Numbered from the stretch's first letter, positions 45,151-54,540 are shown. The stretch: DNA of 64,000 nucleotides from JAUNBN01 sp036645935 (GCA_036645935.1 JAVXNE010000001.1:434001-498000); one strand, 5' to 3'. The notes: a model not told the origin generated them from the sequence alone. Translations and numbers: made by a program.

Positions 45151-45936
45151 CTATCCGAGCGCGACGTCCAATACCATCATAATCAAAAATCCGACAATGA
45201 CGCCGATTGTTCCGGTGTGCGAATGCTCACCAAGATGTGCCTCGGGGATTAATTCTTCAACGACTACATAGAGCATTGCGCCCGCCGCGAAGCTGAGCAT
45301 CCACGGCATAAGCGGCAGCACCGAGCCCGCGATCACCACTGTGAGGATTCCGAAAATCGGCTCCACTATTCCCGACATCGCCCCGGTTAAAAATGCTTTT
45401 CCTGTGCCGAGACCCTCCTTGCGCAGCGGAAGCGAGATTGCCGCACCTTCGGGGAAGTTCTGAATCCCGATTCCTATCGCGAGAGCAACCGCCGCCGCAT
45501 ATCCGTCGCCGCGGTGGAACGCGAGGGAAAACGCGAGTCCGACCGCCATGCCCTCGGGAATGTTATGCAGCGTGACCGACAGAACCAGCATGGTCGTGCG
45601 CTTAAGCGACGACTTCATACCCTCCGGATTGTTTTCACCGATATGCAGATGCGGCAAAAGCCGATCGAGCAGCATGAGAAATGCGACTCCTATGATAAGT
45701 CCGCCAGCCGCGGGTATCCATCCTATTTTACCCTCTTCCTCCGCCATTTCAATCGCGGGAATGAGCAGCGACCAAACCGATGCCGCTATCATAACTCCCG
45801 CCGCAAATCCCAAAAATATCCTCTGGAATTCCGCACTTATCTCTTTCTTGAACAAAAATACCACCGCCGCCCCCAACACTGTCATGAGGAACGTGAAGCC
45901 GGTGCCGGCACTTGCCATCAACAATGCCTCACCCAT
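45151..45936 (-). CDS. ZIP-family divalent metal transporter
   Basis: 261 residues with eight predicted membrane helices and the His-rich loop between helices 3 and 4 (LLPHLHIGENNPEG). The metal site residues are in helix 4 LSVTLHNIPEGMAVGLA and helix 5 IGIGIQNFPEGAAISLPL (H-N-x-P-E-G and Q-N-x-P-E-G), typical of the ZupT/GufA group that brings Zn, Fe or Mn into the cytoplasm. Start at 45936 with GGGGAG upstream. Confidence 0.95.
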   Translation of the reverse strand: MGEALLMASAGTGFTFLMTVLGAAVVFLFKKEISAEFQRIFLGFAAGVMIAASVWSLLIPAIEMAEEEGKIGWIPAAGGLIIGVAFLMLLDRLLPHLHIGENNPEGMKSSLKRTTMLVLSVTLHNIPEGMAVGLAFSLAFHRGDGYAAAVALAIGIGIQNFPEGAAISLPLRKEGLGTGKAFLTGAMSGIVEPIFGILTVVIAGSVLPLMPWMLSFAAGAMLYVVVEELIPEAHLGEHSHTGTIGVIVGFLIMMVLDVALG

Positions 45937-46062
45937 AGTTATCTCCCCGCCTTCTTTATTTAGTCTATTCGAGCGGTGCAAAATGCGTTACCGTCAATTT
46001 GCTCGCGCAATCAAATTTCGATTTATTCTATCATTTTTCGCCCTCTCTCGCAAGACTTTGCC

Positions 46063-46091
46063 TTGACACCAAATTAGAGTACATGTATTAT
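46063..46091 (+). promoter_or_regulatory. Promoter of the polytopic membrane protein gene
   Basis: TTGACA, 17 bases, TATTAT, with a perfect -35. The start codon is 25 bases further on. Confidence 0.85.
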
Positions 46092-46116
46092 AATACCCTC
46101 AAGGGGGCGGAAGATT

Positions 46117-47364
46117 ATGGGACACTCACTCGTTGACAAGACAAGCGCAAAGCGGCTGCTGGCGTGGCAATTTGGGCTCTGTCTCTGCGTTTATTTTGCA
46201 GCAAACTTATTCTTGTTTTACAAGCAGGCAACCGTTGCGTTTTATGGTGCCTATTTTTCCGACCTTCCCGAGCACCTTGGCTGGGCATGCTACACTGATT
46301 CCTTTTTGAATATACCCTCGCAAGCGAGAGTCTACCCTCTGTTTCACCTGCTCGTCAGGCTTTTTTCCGTAGTTTTCGACACCGAATGGTCGGGCGCGAT
46401 ACCGCTTGCGCTCTGCAACTGCGCAAGCGCGGTGCTCCTGTATTATTACATCTGCCGCATGGTCAAAAATTCGGAATACAGTGTCACTGTCTTCGGAAAA
46501 AAACTCAATTTAACCCACGCGATTCCCGGGCTTCTCACTTTTTCGCTGCTCCTTGCGTCGATGCTCATTCTGCCAATCAAAAATCTCGCGGGTGGCGAGT
46601 GGCACGCCTATCTCGGAGTTTTCACTCCCAATCCTTGGCACAACCCCACATATATTGTGGCGAGGCCGTTCGCTATAATATGTTTTTTTGAGTTTTCCGA
46701 GCTGTTTGATCTGCACGACGAATCGTTCACGTTTCCGCGTCTTGCGCTCTTCTCCTCCTCGCTGTTGCTCGCAACCTTTGCAAAACCGTCTTTCGCAATT
46801 GTCTTTCTTCCCGTCGCAGGCATCATGATGCTCGTCAAATTGTTTTCTAAGAGCTGGCGCCGCATCCTGCTCTTCGGTATCGCATACATCCCGACCTTCG
46901 CACTGCTTGCATGGCAGTATCTGCTGATATATGTGCAGGACACAAAATTGAGCGGAGAGGGAGGACTCGAATTCACTCTGGGCGGTGGATGGGAGATTTT
47001 TTCTCCCTGCATCCCACTGTCGATAGTTCTTGCCGGAGCTTTCGGTCTTGTTGTGCTTGCGTTTAACATCAAGCACTTCCGCACGGCGCCGACTGTTTAT
47101 CAGCTCGGTGTTTACATATACCTCTGCTCGCTCGCCGAGGTATATTTTCTTTATGAAAACAACTACCGCAAGGCGCACGCCGACCTCTTTTGGGGTTATA
47201 TGTACGGCCTGTTTTTTCTCCTCCTCGCGTCGGTCTCGCTGCTTCTCAAGCAACGGGGCGAGCATCCCAAATTCGAGCGCGCGTCTTGGATTGTGTTCGC
47301 GCTGCATATACTGTGCGGAATCGGATATTTTGCCTGGCTGCTCACAGGACGATTTTATTTTTAA
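46117..47364 (+). CDS. Polytopic membrane protein, possibly GT-C glycosyltransferase-like
   Basis: 415 residues with about ten predicted membrane helices; not recognised. The first extracytoplasmic loop after helix 1 contains YFSDLPEHLGWACY and later loops contain NPWHNPTYIVARP, aromatic and charged motifs in the places where GT-C enzymes keep catalytic acids, but there is no clear DXD or EXD. Ribosome site AAGGGGGCGG. Single gene with a strong promoter. A role in surface polysaccharide is a guess. Confidence 0.75.
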   Translation: MGHSLVDKTSAKRLLAWQFGLCLCVYFAANLFLFYKQATVAFYGAYFSDLPEHLGWACYTDSFLNIPSQARVYPLFHLLVRLFSVVFDTEWSGAIPLALCNCASAVLLYYYICRMVKNSEYSVTVFGKKLNLTHAIPGLLTFSLLLASMLILPIKNLAGGEWHAYLGVFTPNPWHNPTYIVARPFAIICFFEFSELFDLHDESFTFPRLALFSSSLLLATFAKPSFAIVFLPVAGIMMLVKLFSKSWRRILLFGIAYIPTFALLAWQYLLIYVQDTKLSGEGGLEFTLGGGWEIFSPCIPLSIVLAGAFGLVVLAFNIKHFRTAPTVYQLGVYIYLCSLAEVYFLYENNYRKAHADLFWGYMYGLFFLLLASVSLLLKQRGEHPKFERASWIVFALHILCGIGYFAWLLTGRFYF

Positions 47365-47403
47365 TTGCGAGGCACTTGCAACTCGTCGCATTTCTAAGCG
47401 CAG

Positions 47404-47647
47404 CCGCGAGACGCCCTGCCGTTTAAAGCCGCGCCCCACCGCTTCGCGTTCGCCTGCTGTTTGTTTTGCATCATCCCACGCCTTACCCCCCAGACAGCTT
47501 CTGCAGCAAGCCGCACTTGTTTACCTCTTGCTTTAAACTCATCTCAATTCGCCGATTGGCCGCGAGACGCCCTGCCCTTTAAAGCCGCGCCTCTATTTCG
47601 CTCAAGATCAGCGAAAGCCGCGCCTCACCGCTTCGCGTTCGCCTGCT
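47404..47647. repeat. Dispersed direct repeat in a long intergenic region
   Basis: A segment of about 55 bases (CCGCGAGACGCCCTGCC, then TTTAAAGCCGCGCC, then ACCGCTTCGCGTTCGCCTGCTG) occurs at 47404-47460 and again at 47560-47647, the second copy split by about 30 extra bases that repeat AAAGCCGCGCC. The whole gap 47365-47990 holds no recognisable gene. A small hairpin (GGGCGAC/GTCGTCC) sits at 47869-47887. Confidence 0.7.
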
Positions 47648-47993
47648 GCTGTGCCTTCTGTTTATGTCCCTGCTTATACCCCTCGCCAGATTCTCCGGCA
47701 AATTAAGTTCCTTTACACTTGAAGCGGGCCATTTGCAATTTTGAGCTTCATCTCACCTGCCAAACACAGATACAATAGCCATGAGCAAAATACTATAATA
47801 AATGTGGAAGCGCACTGTAAGACGCTACTTGTTGTGGTTAATGCACAAAACCTGCGCATATTTTGTAGGGGCGACCATGTGTCGTCCGCTAACTCTGCAT
47901 TTTGCTCGTGACTACAGATACAATGCTTTTAAAATCATGCACTCTCACTCCCTTCGCAAGAGGGGGTTTTTTGTTGCCGAAAACCTTAAGTTC

Positions 47994-48022
47994 TTGACAT
48001 ATTTAGATGTGCGGAATATACT
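47994..48022 (+). promoter_or_regulatory. Promoter of the glycerol-3-phosphate oxidoreductase operon
   Basis: TTGACA, 17 bases, TATACT. Transcription would start near 48029, so the ATG at 48025 cannot be used and the gene starts at 48073. Confidence 0.85.
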
Positions 48023-48072
48023 GAATGCATCAAGTCGCCTATTTGGCCGACTGTGAGAAAGGTGCAATTTTT

Positions 48073-49794
48073 ATGCATTCGATCCGACTGTGTCAGCTTC
48101 AAAAAAAACTCGACCGCCGCTTTGACGGAGCGGTTTCCGCACAGCTGTGCGACGGCGTTATGACGGTGATGGGAAGTCTGTGCAGCTGGGACGATATCAT
48201 TCTTGCATGCAGCATGTGCGCCGACTCCAAAGCGCGCTGGCATGTTGTCAACGATATAGAATTTACCGGAGCCGAAATACAGCCCGCGCGTCTGCCCGCG
48301 GTGAGAGACTCGGCATTGCAGGGCACACATCCTGACGTGCTCGTTATAGGCGGTGGGATTTCAGGCGCGTCCATCGCTCGCGAACTGACGCGCTACGACC
48401 TTGACGTGCTTGTTACAGACAAGGAAAGCGATGTCGCAACCCACGCATCCTCCAGAAATGACGGTCAGATTCACACGGGAATCGACCTCTCATACGGCAC
48501 GCTCAAACAAAAGTATGTCGTGCGCGGCAACGCGATGATGGAGAAGGTATGTTGCGAGCTTGACGTGCCATTCGAGCACTGCGGACAGTTGGTCGGCCTG
48601 TGCTCGCCGCTGCTGCGGCCGATAGCGCATATTTTTGCATGGCAGCGCAGGATGATAGGCGTCAAGGACACAAGAGTAATCGGCAAGAAAGCACTTCGAG
48701 AGATGGAACCGAATCTCAATCCCGATTTCGCATTTGCGATGTACAACCCCGAAACCGGCAGGCTTTGCCCTTATGCACTCACGATTGCATACGCCGAGAA
48801 CGCGGTGCAAAACGGCGCACGAATCTCGCTCGACACGGCCGTTATCGGGATGACGATCGAGCGCGGAGAGATTGTCTGTGTCCACACCAACAGAGGCGAC
48901 ATCTACCCGAAACTTGTGATTAACGCTGCGGGCGTCTTTGCCGAAGATATCGCAAAAATGGCTCAGGACAGATTTTATTCGATTCACCCGCGTCGCGGCA
49001 CCAATTCAATACTCGACAAAAAAGTCGGGCCGCTCGTGCGTTCGATAGCTACTATAAAACGACTCGGCGGCGGAAAGCAGCACACCAAGGGCGGTGGGAC
49101 GATACACACGATTGACGGCAACCTGCTCGTCGGGCCCGACGCCGCCGAAACTTACGAAAAGGAGAATTTCGCGACGTCGCGCGCGTCGATAGACACTGTC
49201 TTTGCAAAGCAGCGCGACACCGCGCCCGAGCTTTCAGAGCGCGATATAATAACCTATTTCACGGGTGTGCGCGCGTGCACATTCGAGGAGGACTTCATAA
49301 TTGAGCGCGGCAGAAAAACTCGAAATCTCATCCACTGCGCCGGAATACAGTCACCCGGTATTACCACTGCACCCGCTGTCGCAACGGACATTGCATCGCT
49401 CGCCACGGATATTCTGCGCGAGAGATGTGAAGTGTACCCCAACGCGGACTTTGACCCATTTCGCAAGGGAATCGTTGCGGTGCGCTCTCTTCCCCATGCC
49501 GAACGCGAGACACTAATCGCTGAAAATCCCGATTACGGCGAAATCATCTGTCGCTGTGAGGAGATAAGCCGCGGCGAGATAATCGACGCGCTCGAGCGAC
49601 CGTTTTGCGTGCCGACCGTCGACGGTGTCAAGCGCCGCGTGCGCCCCGGAATGGGTCGCTGTCAGGGCGGCTTCTGCATGCCGCTCGTCATCGACATAAT
49701 AGCCGAGCACGAGGGCATTTCACCCGAGCGTGTGAAAAAAGGCTCGGATGGCGCATACATAACGCTCGGAGCAACGAGGGGGCAGACACGATGA
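48073..49794 (+). CDS. FAD-dependent dehydrogenase, anaerobic G3P dehydrogenase (GlpA)-like, with BON-like N-terminus
   Basis: 573 residues in three parts. 1-80: a BON-like domain (AVSAQLCDGVMTVMGSLCSWDDIILAC then ARWHVVNDIEF). About 90-450: DAO-type flavoprotein with VLVIGGGISGASIARELTRYDLDVLVTDK as FAD motif. About 490-560: BFD-type 2Fe-2S domain with CRCEEISRGEI and MGRCQGGFC. Together this matches bacterial G3P dehydrogenase/GlpA-like proteins that oxidise glycerol 3-phosphate and pass electrons to partner flavoproteins. Ribosome site GAAAGGTG. The stop overlaps the next start as ATGA. The BON-like extension is unusual. Confidence 0.9.
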   Translation: MHSIRLCQLQKKLDRRFDGAVSAQLCDGVMTVMGSLCSWDDIILACSMCADSKARWHVVNDIEFTGAEIQPARLPAVRDSALQGTHPDVLVIGGGISGASIARELTRYDLDVLVTDKESDVATHASSRNDGQIHTGIDLSYGTLKQKYVVRGNAMMEKVCCELDVPFEHCGQLVGLCSPLLRPIAHIFAWQRRMIGVKDTRVIGKKALREMEPNLNPDFAFAMYNPETGRLCPYALTIAYAENAVQNGARISLDTAVIGMTIERGEIVCVHTNRGDIYPKLVINAAGVFAEDIAKMAQDRFYSIHPRRGTNSILDKKVGPLVRSIATIKRLGGGKQHTKGGGTIHTIDGNLLVGPDAAETYEKENFATSRASIDTVFAKQRDTAPELSERDIITYFTGVRACTFEEDFIIERGRKTRNLIHCAGIQSPGITTAPAVATDIASLATDILRERCEVYPNADFDPFRKGIVAVRSLPHAERETLIAENPDYGEIICRCEEISRGEIIDALERPFCVPTVDGVKRRVRPGMGRCQGGFCMPLVIDIIAEHEGISPERVKKGSDGAYITLGATRGQTR

Positions 49795-51050
49795 GAGATT
49801 GCGACGTAACCGTGATAGGAGGTGGCCCGGCGGGTCTTGCCGCCGCGATTTCCGCAAAAAAAGCCGGCGCGAATGTCGTGCTCATCGAGCGCGAACCTCG
49901 GCTGGGAGGCATACTAAAGCAATGCATACACGACGGCTTCGGTCTGATGCGCTTCGGGCAAAAGCTGTCTGGGCCGGAATACGCGGCGCGGTTCGTGTCC
50001 GAATTGCACTCGCTCGACATAACCGCGCTTACCTCAACCTTTGTAACGCGCATCGATAAGGAAGATAGTGATTTTTGCGTCGTCACAACAAGCCGTGACG
50101 GTCTCTTCTCCTACCGCTCGGGCGCTTTGGTTCTCGCGACCGGATGCCGCGAGCGCACATCCAAACAAGCGGGGATACACGGCACACGCCCTGCGGGAAT
50201 TTTCACCGCCGGAACCGCTCAGCGCCTGCTCAACATCGACGGCCAACTTCCGTGCAAAAACTGCGTGATTCTCGGAAGCGGCGATATCGGTCTCATCATG
50301 GCGCGCAGGATTACGCTTGAGGGCGCGCGGGTGCTCGGCGTATACGAGGTGAAAGCATCACCGTCAGGCCTTGCGCGCAATATAAGCCAGTGTCTCGACG
50401 ATTTTGACATACCGCTTCATCTTTCATCCACCGTGATGCGGACTTTCGGAAACGATCGGCTCACGGCTGTCGAGATCGCCGACGTCGACGCAAACATGAA
50501 ACCGATTGTCGGGAGCGAGCGGGTGGTCGAATGCGACGCGCTTATTCTTTCAGTCGGTCTGATACCCGAAAACGAGCTTGCCGAAAATCTCGGCGTGCAG
50601 CTTGATTGCAGGACAAAAGGCCCTTCGTGTGACGAAACTCTGATGTCTAACATCGGCGGCGTGTTCTCGTGCGGCAACGCGCTGCACGTCAACGACCTTG
50701 TGGACTATGTTTCCGAGAGCGGCGAGCTCGCCGGTGCTGCTGCGGCGCACTACGCGCTCGGCGATCCGGTTAACGCTCACGGTTTTGCAAAAATCGAATG
50801 CGACCAATCGCTCCTCTACTGCGTCCCCGCCCGATTTTGCCCCAATAGCCCTGCGGCGCTCCCGCTCTATTTTCGCTCGCGCGAGCCGCATAAAAAGAGC
50901 CGCCTTGTCGTCAGCGTAAACGGCGAAACTCGTTTTGAAAAGAAATTTTCCCGCCTGTCTCCGCCCGAGCTTGAGAGGGTTGTGATCGACCCCGCCGTGT
51001 TAAAAGCTCGCGTGGGGGACACTGTTATACTGTCTGTTTCGGAGGTGTAA
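49791..51050 (+). CDS. NAD(P)/FAD-dependent oxidoreductase
   Basis: 419 residues. Pyridine-nucleotide-disulfide oxidoreductase fold with VTVIGGGPAGLAAAISAKKAGANVVLIER (FAD), LVLATGCRERT, a second Rossmann motif VILGSGDIGLIMARR for the pyridine nucleotide, and GVFSCGNALHVNDLVDYVSESGELAG. Proteins of this kind are encoded between a GlpA-like protein and a DUF1667 protein in many Clostridia, and probably link the dehydrogenase to NAD(P). Start by ATGA overlap. Confidence 0.92.
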   Translation: MRDCDVTVIGGGPAGLAAAISAKKAGANVVLIEREPRLGGILKQCIHDGFGLMRFGQKLSGPEYAARFVSELHSLDITALTSTFVTRIDKEDSDFCVVTTSRDGLFSYRSGALVLATGCRERTSKQAGIHGTRPAGIFTAGTAQRLLNIDGQLPCKNCVILGSGDIGLIMARRITLEGARVLGVYEVKASPSGLARNISQCLDDFDIPLHLSSTVMRTFGNDRLTAVEIADVDANMKPIVGSERVVECDALILSVGLIPENELAENLGVQLDCRTKGPSCDETLMSNIGGVFSCGNALHVNDLVDYVSESGELAGAAAAHYALGDPVNAHGFAKIECDQSLLYCVPARFCPNSPAALPLYFRSREPHKKSRLVVSVNGETRFEKKFSRLSPPELERVVIDPAVLKARVGDTVILSVSEV

Positions 51051-51053
51051 TAT

Positions 51054-51425
51054 ATGAAAGAACTGACATGTATCGAATGTCCGAACGGCTGCACGCTCAT
51101 CGCGGACGAGAAAGACGGGAGCATAACGGTAAGCGGAAACTCCTGTCCCCGGGGTGAGTCGTTTGCCGTTTCTGAGCTCACCCACCCTGTCCGCACGCTG
51201 TGCTCGGTTGTCGGAACGTCGTTTGAGGGTGCCCCCGTGCTGCCTGTGAGGACGAGCGGACCGATTCCCAAAGAGCGCGTGTTCGATGTTATGAAAGAGC
51301 TTAAAAAATATGTCCTGCACGAGCGCGTCGGCATCGGAGATGTTATAATTAAAGATCTTCTGAATCTCGGTGTCGATATTGTCGTGACAGACAATCTGCT
51401 TAATGAAACGGAGTTAAATCGATGA
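51054..51425 (+). CDS. DUF1667 protein
   Basis: 123 residues with cysteines 6, 9, 13 (CIECPNGC) and 31 (GNSCPRG), which probably bind iron-sulfur or zinc. The family is found only beside the two oxidoreductases upstream and is thought to be a third subunit of that complex; this is inferred from co-occurrence. ATG three bases past the previous stop. Confidence 0.92.
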   Translation: MKELTCIECPNGCTLIADEKDGSITVSGNSCPRGESFAVSELTHPVRTLCSVVGTSFEGAPVLPVRTSGPIPKERVFDVMKELKKYVLHERVGIGDVIIKDLLNLGVDIVVTDNLLNETELNR

Positions 51426-53161
51426 GCAAGCCATATAAAGATTTTGAACCGTTGTGGGTGCAACAGGCAGCACCGGAAAAAAGTTGGCGCTCGGTCTTTC
51501 GCTGGGGAGATCCGACACTTGTGAAATATCCTAAAGAAAGTCTCTATAAGCTCATGAAAGAGAAGTTCTGTATGACCGACGATGACTTCTCTCATTATGA
51601 CGGCGACATCGGTTACGGGGAGGTGACGCTGAGCACTCCGTGCGCGCTGGCGGAAGATCACCTGTGCGCGCTTCGCGCAATTGTCGGTGAGGATTTTCTC
51701 TCGGTTGACGATTACGCTCGCGCCGCCGTCGCCTACGGAAAAACAGGGTACGACGCGCTGCGACTGCGCAAATGCAAGATTGACCGCGCACCCGACGCGG
51801 TGCTCTATCCGGACACAACCGAACAGGTGGAGCAAATTGTTGCATATTGTGACGAACACGCGATTCCTCTTTACGTTTATGGTGGAGGCTCAAGCGTGAC
51901 ACGCGGCGTGGAAGCGACGAAGGGCGGAGTGACGCTCGACATGCGCCGTCGCTTCAACAAGGTTATATCTTTTAACGAAATCGACCAGACGATAACTGTG
52001 CAAGCGGGCATGAGCGGTCCGCAGCTCGAGAGCTGTCTAAACGACGCCATGTCCCAATTCGGAGCAAAACGTGCGTATACCTGTGGGCACTTCCCGCAAT
52101 CGTTTGAATATTCAAGCGTTGGGGGCTGGGTAGTCACGCGCGGCGCAGGACAGAACAGCACCTACTATGGCTGCATCTCGGACATAGTGGCAGCTCAGCG
52201 CTACGCAACCCCTGCGGGTACTGTGCAGACGAGCTGCTATCCACGCGAGGCGACAGGTCCGAACCTCAACCAGATCATGATGGGCGGCGAGGGAACTTTC
52301 GGCGTACTCACCGAAGTGACGCTGCGCATTTTCCGCTACATGCCCGAAACACGAAAAAGATTTTCCTTCATATTTAAAGATTGGGAGACCTCACAGCGCG
52401 CTGCTCGAGAGATGATGCAGTGCGAGGCGGGATTCTCCTCTGTGTTTCGGCTGTCCGACCCGGAAGAAACCAGTCTCATGCTTCGGCTGTACAACGTCGA
52501 TGAGACCCCGCTCGCGCCGTTGCTCGACCTTTGCGGTTATAAGGATATGGAGCGATGTCTCTTCCTCGGTTTCACCGACGGCGAGTGCGGATTCTCGAAA
52601 AATGTCGCAAAAAACATAAAGAAAATCGCCCGCCGCTTCGGGGGTATGAGCCTCACGGGTTACGTCTGCAAGAGCTGGGAACACGGGAGGTTTACCGACC
52701 CATATTTGCGCGACACGCTCATGGATTTCGGCATCGTCACCGACACGCTTGAATGCACAGTTAACTGGTCCAACATGGATCAGGTTCACCGAGAGGTTCG
52801 GGAGGTTTGTCACGCGCTGCCCAACACAATCGTCACCACTCACATGTCCCACTGTTACCCGCAGGGCGCAAACCTCTATTTCATTTTTATTACAAGAATG
52901 GACAATGCTGAGGAGTTTCTCCACTATCACGCCAGCATTCTCGACGCCATCTGCCGAAGCGGGGCTGCTCTCTCTCACCACCACGGAATCGGGAAAATGT
53001 TTGCCCCGTGGCTTGAAAGCTCACTCGGAACAACCGAATACGGCATCATCCGCACGCTCAAGAGCTACTTCGACCCGCATGGCGTGATGAACCCCGGCGG
53101 GACGCTTGGGTTGGATCTTGCGGACAGCGAACGCGTAAAAACAGTCCCCCGCCGCGTCTAG
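51422..53161 (+). CDS. FAD-binding oxidase, alkylglycerone-phosphate synthase-like
   Basis: 579 residues of the vanillyl-alcohol-oxidase/PCMH family. The FAD domain is clear (APDAVLYPDTTEQVEQIVAYCDEHAIPLYVYGGGSSVTRG; later GGEGTFGVLTEVTLRI), and the C-terminal part holds the His triplet SHHHGIGK (519-521), which in eukaryotic alkyl-DHAP synthase is needed for catalysis. That enzyme swaps an acyl chain of acyl-DHAP for a fatty alcohol, giving ether lipids. Next to a G3P/DHAP oxidoreductase set this is plausible, though lactate- or other hydroxy-acid oxidation remains possible. Start overlaps DUF1667 as ATGA. Confidence 0.9.
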   Translation: MSKPYKDFEPLWVQQAAPEKSWRSVFRWGDPTLVKYPKESLYKLMKEKFCMTDDDFSHYDGDIGYGEVTLSTPCALAEDHLCALRAIVGEDFLSVDDYARAAVAYGKTGYDALRLRKCKIDRAPDAVLYPDTTEQVEQIVAYCDEHAIPLYVYGGGSSVTRGVEATKGGVTLDMRRRFNKVISFNEIDQTITVQAGMSGPQLESCLNDAMSQFGAKRAYTCGHFPQSFEYSSVGGWVVTRGAGQNSTYYGCISDIVAAQRYATPAGTVQTSCYPREATGPNLNQIMMGGEGTFGVLTEVTLRIFRYMPETRKRFSFIFKDWETSQRAAREMMQCEAGFSSVFRLSDPEETSLMLRLYNVDETPLAPLLDLCGYKDMERCLFLGFTDGECGFSKNVAKNIKKIARRFGGMSLTGYVCKSWEHGRFTDPYLRDTLMDFGIVTDTLECTVNWSNMDQVHREVREVCHALPNTIVTTHMSHCYPQGANLYFIFITRMDNAEEFLHYHASILDAICRSGAALSHHHGIGKMFAPWLESSLGTTEYGIIRTLKSYFDPHGVMNPGGTLGLDLADSERVKTVPRRV

Positions 53162-53850
53162 GCAATCCACAAAACAGCGGTGCGATAAGACCATTATTAG
53201 CTTCCTCTTTTCCCGCGCAAGCAATCCCCCCATCCGGGCATTTCCGGCTGTGAGCAAACCCCGGGCGCACTTGCGCAGCATAAACACAGTTAACTCGGCA
53301 AACACGGCTATGCGCCAATTTTACGATTCGCGCGTATCTTTTATAATCAGACCGCGTCCCCATCGTGAGACAAATCGGATTATTGTTGAATACCTAAATC
53401 AAATGCGCATCGGCGCGTGGCGATGCGGCTACTTTTGAAAACCGTGATAAAATGCACATTGACAAGAGGGAGCAAACTCATTTAATCCATTATCAAACAC
53501 ACTTCTCCGCGCGCTTTCTCGTTTTGCGAAAGCGCGCGCGTTCGCAGCGATGCTCCTCTGGGTCATCTCGCAATTTAACCTCGACAAATTTCCAATTTGA
53601 TGATAGAATATCAACCGTACCGAGCACAAACAGCAACACCTTTGCACTCACCATCGTGCAGGGTGGTTTAAATGATTTTCGCCGCCCTGGTTCTCAGTCT
53701 TGCTGTTATAATTTCAGTCCGCTTTTTTGAGTTTTACCGAAAATCGCGTTTGTCTTGTCCTTTTTTTGCTTTTCAGCCATTGTTTTCAGAGCGCCGCGAT
53801 TTTGACCGCCGCTTGGTTGACACGCGCAGATTTATGCGTGTTTAAATATA
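53162..53850. other. Intergenic stretch with one strong hairpin, no gene seen
   Basis: About 690 bases between the oxidase operon and the tRNA. No T-tailed terminator is evident near the operon end. The only marked structure is the hairpin at 53508-53538. Open frames have no ribosome sites. Confidence 0.4.
53508..53538. other. GC-rich perfect hairpin
   Basis: Eleven-base-pair stem CGCGCGCTTTC and complement around a nine-base loop, without a T tract. Could slow or process the transcript from the oxidase operon 350 bases upstream. Confidence 0.6.
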
Positions 53851-53855
53851 CACAT

Positions 53856-53932
53856 GCGCCTGTAGCTCAGCTGGATAGAGCGTTGGACTCCGACTCCAAA
53901 GGTCGCAGATTCGAATTCTGTCAGGCGCACCA
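53856..53932 (+). tRNA. tRNA-Arg (anticodon CCG)
   Basis: 77 bases with all arms: acceptor GCGCCTG/CAGGCGC, D arm TAGCTCAGCTGGATAGAGC, anticodon stem TTGGA/TCCAA with loop CTCCGAC giving anticodon CCG (codon CGG), T arm with TTCGAAT, discriminator A and encoded CCA. A terminator-like hairpin follows at 54148. Confidence 0.97.
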
Positions 53933-54147
53933 CGTCGAAACACCCCTGTATGGCATCGCTTTTGCTTTGCAAAAGCTCACGCCATGTGTTGAGGTGTTTC
54001 TCCCTTTTCCGCAAAAAGGCACACTCGGCCCGCCTGTTCGGTTGCAAGCGCCCTCACGACGACTCCCCGTCGGCTACCACCTACCACCTTTTTGCGGGTT
54101 TGAGGCTTCGTCTTGGGTGTCTTTTCCGTTCGTACAGCACAAAGGAC

Positions 54148-54184
54148 AACAACATTCCGTTATTAGAGTGTTGTTTCTTTTTTT
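54148..54184 (+). terminator. Terminator downstream of the tRNA
   Basis: AACAACA, 14-base loop, TGTTGTT, then TCTTTTTTTT. Confidence 0.7.
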
Positions 54185-54540
54185 GCCGTGAAAAATTTGA
54201 TATACTTCAAAATAAGTTGTTTGTATTTTATTTCTGGATTATAGAAATTCCTCTATGTCGGACAGGCGCGCATGTGAAAACCCAATTGTGCAAATGCTTG
54301 CGATCTCCAATCGACGGGTAGAAAAACAAACGCTTTTTACGTTTGCCACACCAATTGATGGCCAACCGCAGTGGATTCGGTTTTTTTATAAACTGCGGCT
54401 CAATGCTGAAAATATACTTTGCAAGCCTCAAGAAAAGCCGTGTGCAAAATTGGAGTAAGCGGGGACAACTCAAAGCGCAGCTAGGAATCAAAATAATTTA
54501 TGTCAGCATTAAATTTGCAATGAAAAGGAAGCGAACTTCG
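54185..54540. other. Intergenic stretch, no gene seen
   Basis: About 355 bases of AT-rich sequence between the tRNA terminator and the zinc-ribbon gene. Frames on both strands have no ribosome sites or family resemblance. Confidence 0.4.

Noticed and set aside
47869..47887. GGGGCGACC-type hairpin as a known mobile repeat family.
   Set aside because: One short hairpin is not enough to assign a family; copy number in the genome would be needed.
53856..53932. tRNA-Arg as the attachment site of the phage-like module.
   Set aside because: The module begins almost 5 kb downstream, no integrase is adjacent and no repeated 3' tRNA end is visible in the window.
54255..54458. A 67-codon forward frame after the tRNA.
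   Set aside because: No ribosome site and no similarity; it overlaps other equally unsupported frames on both strands.
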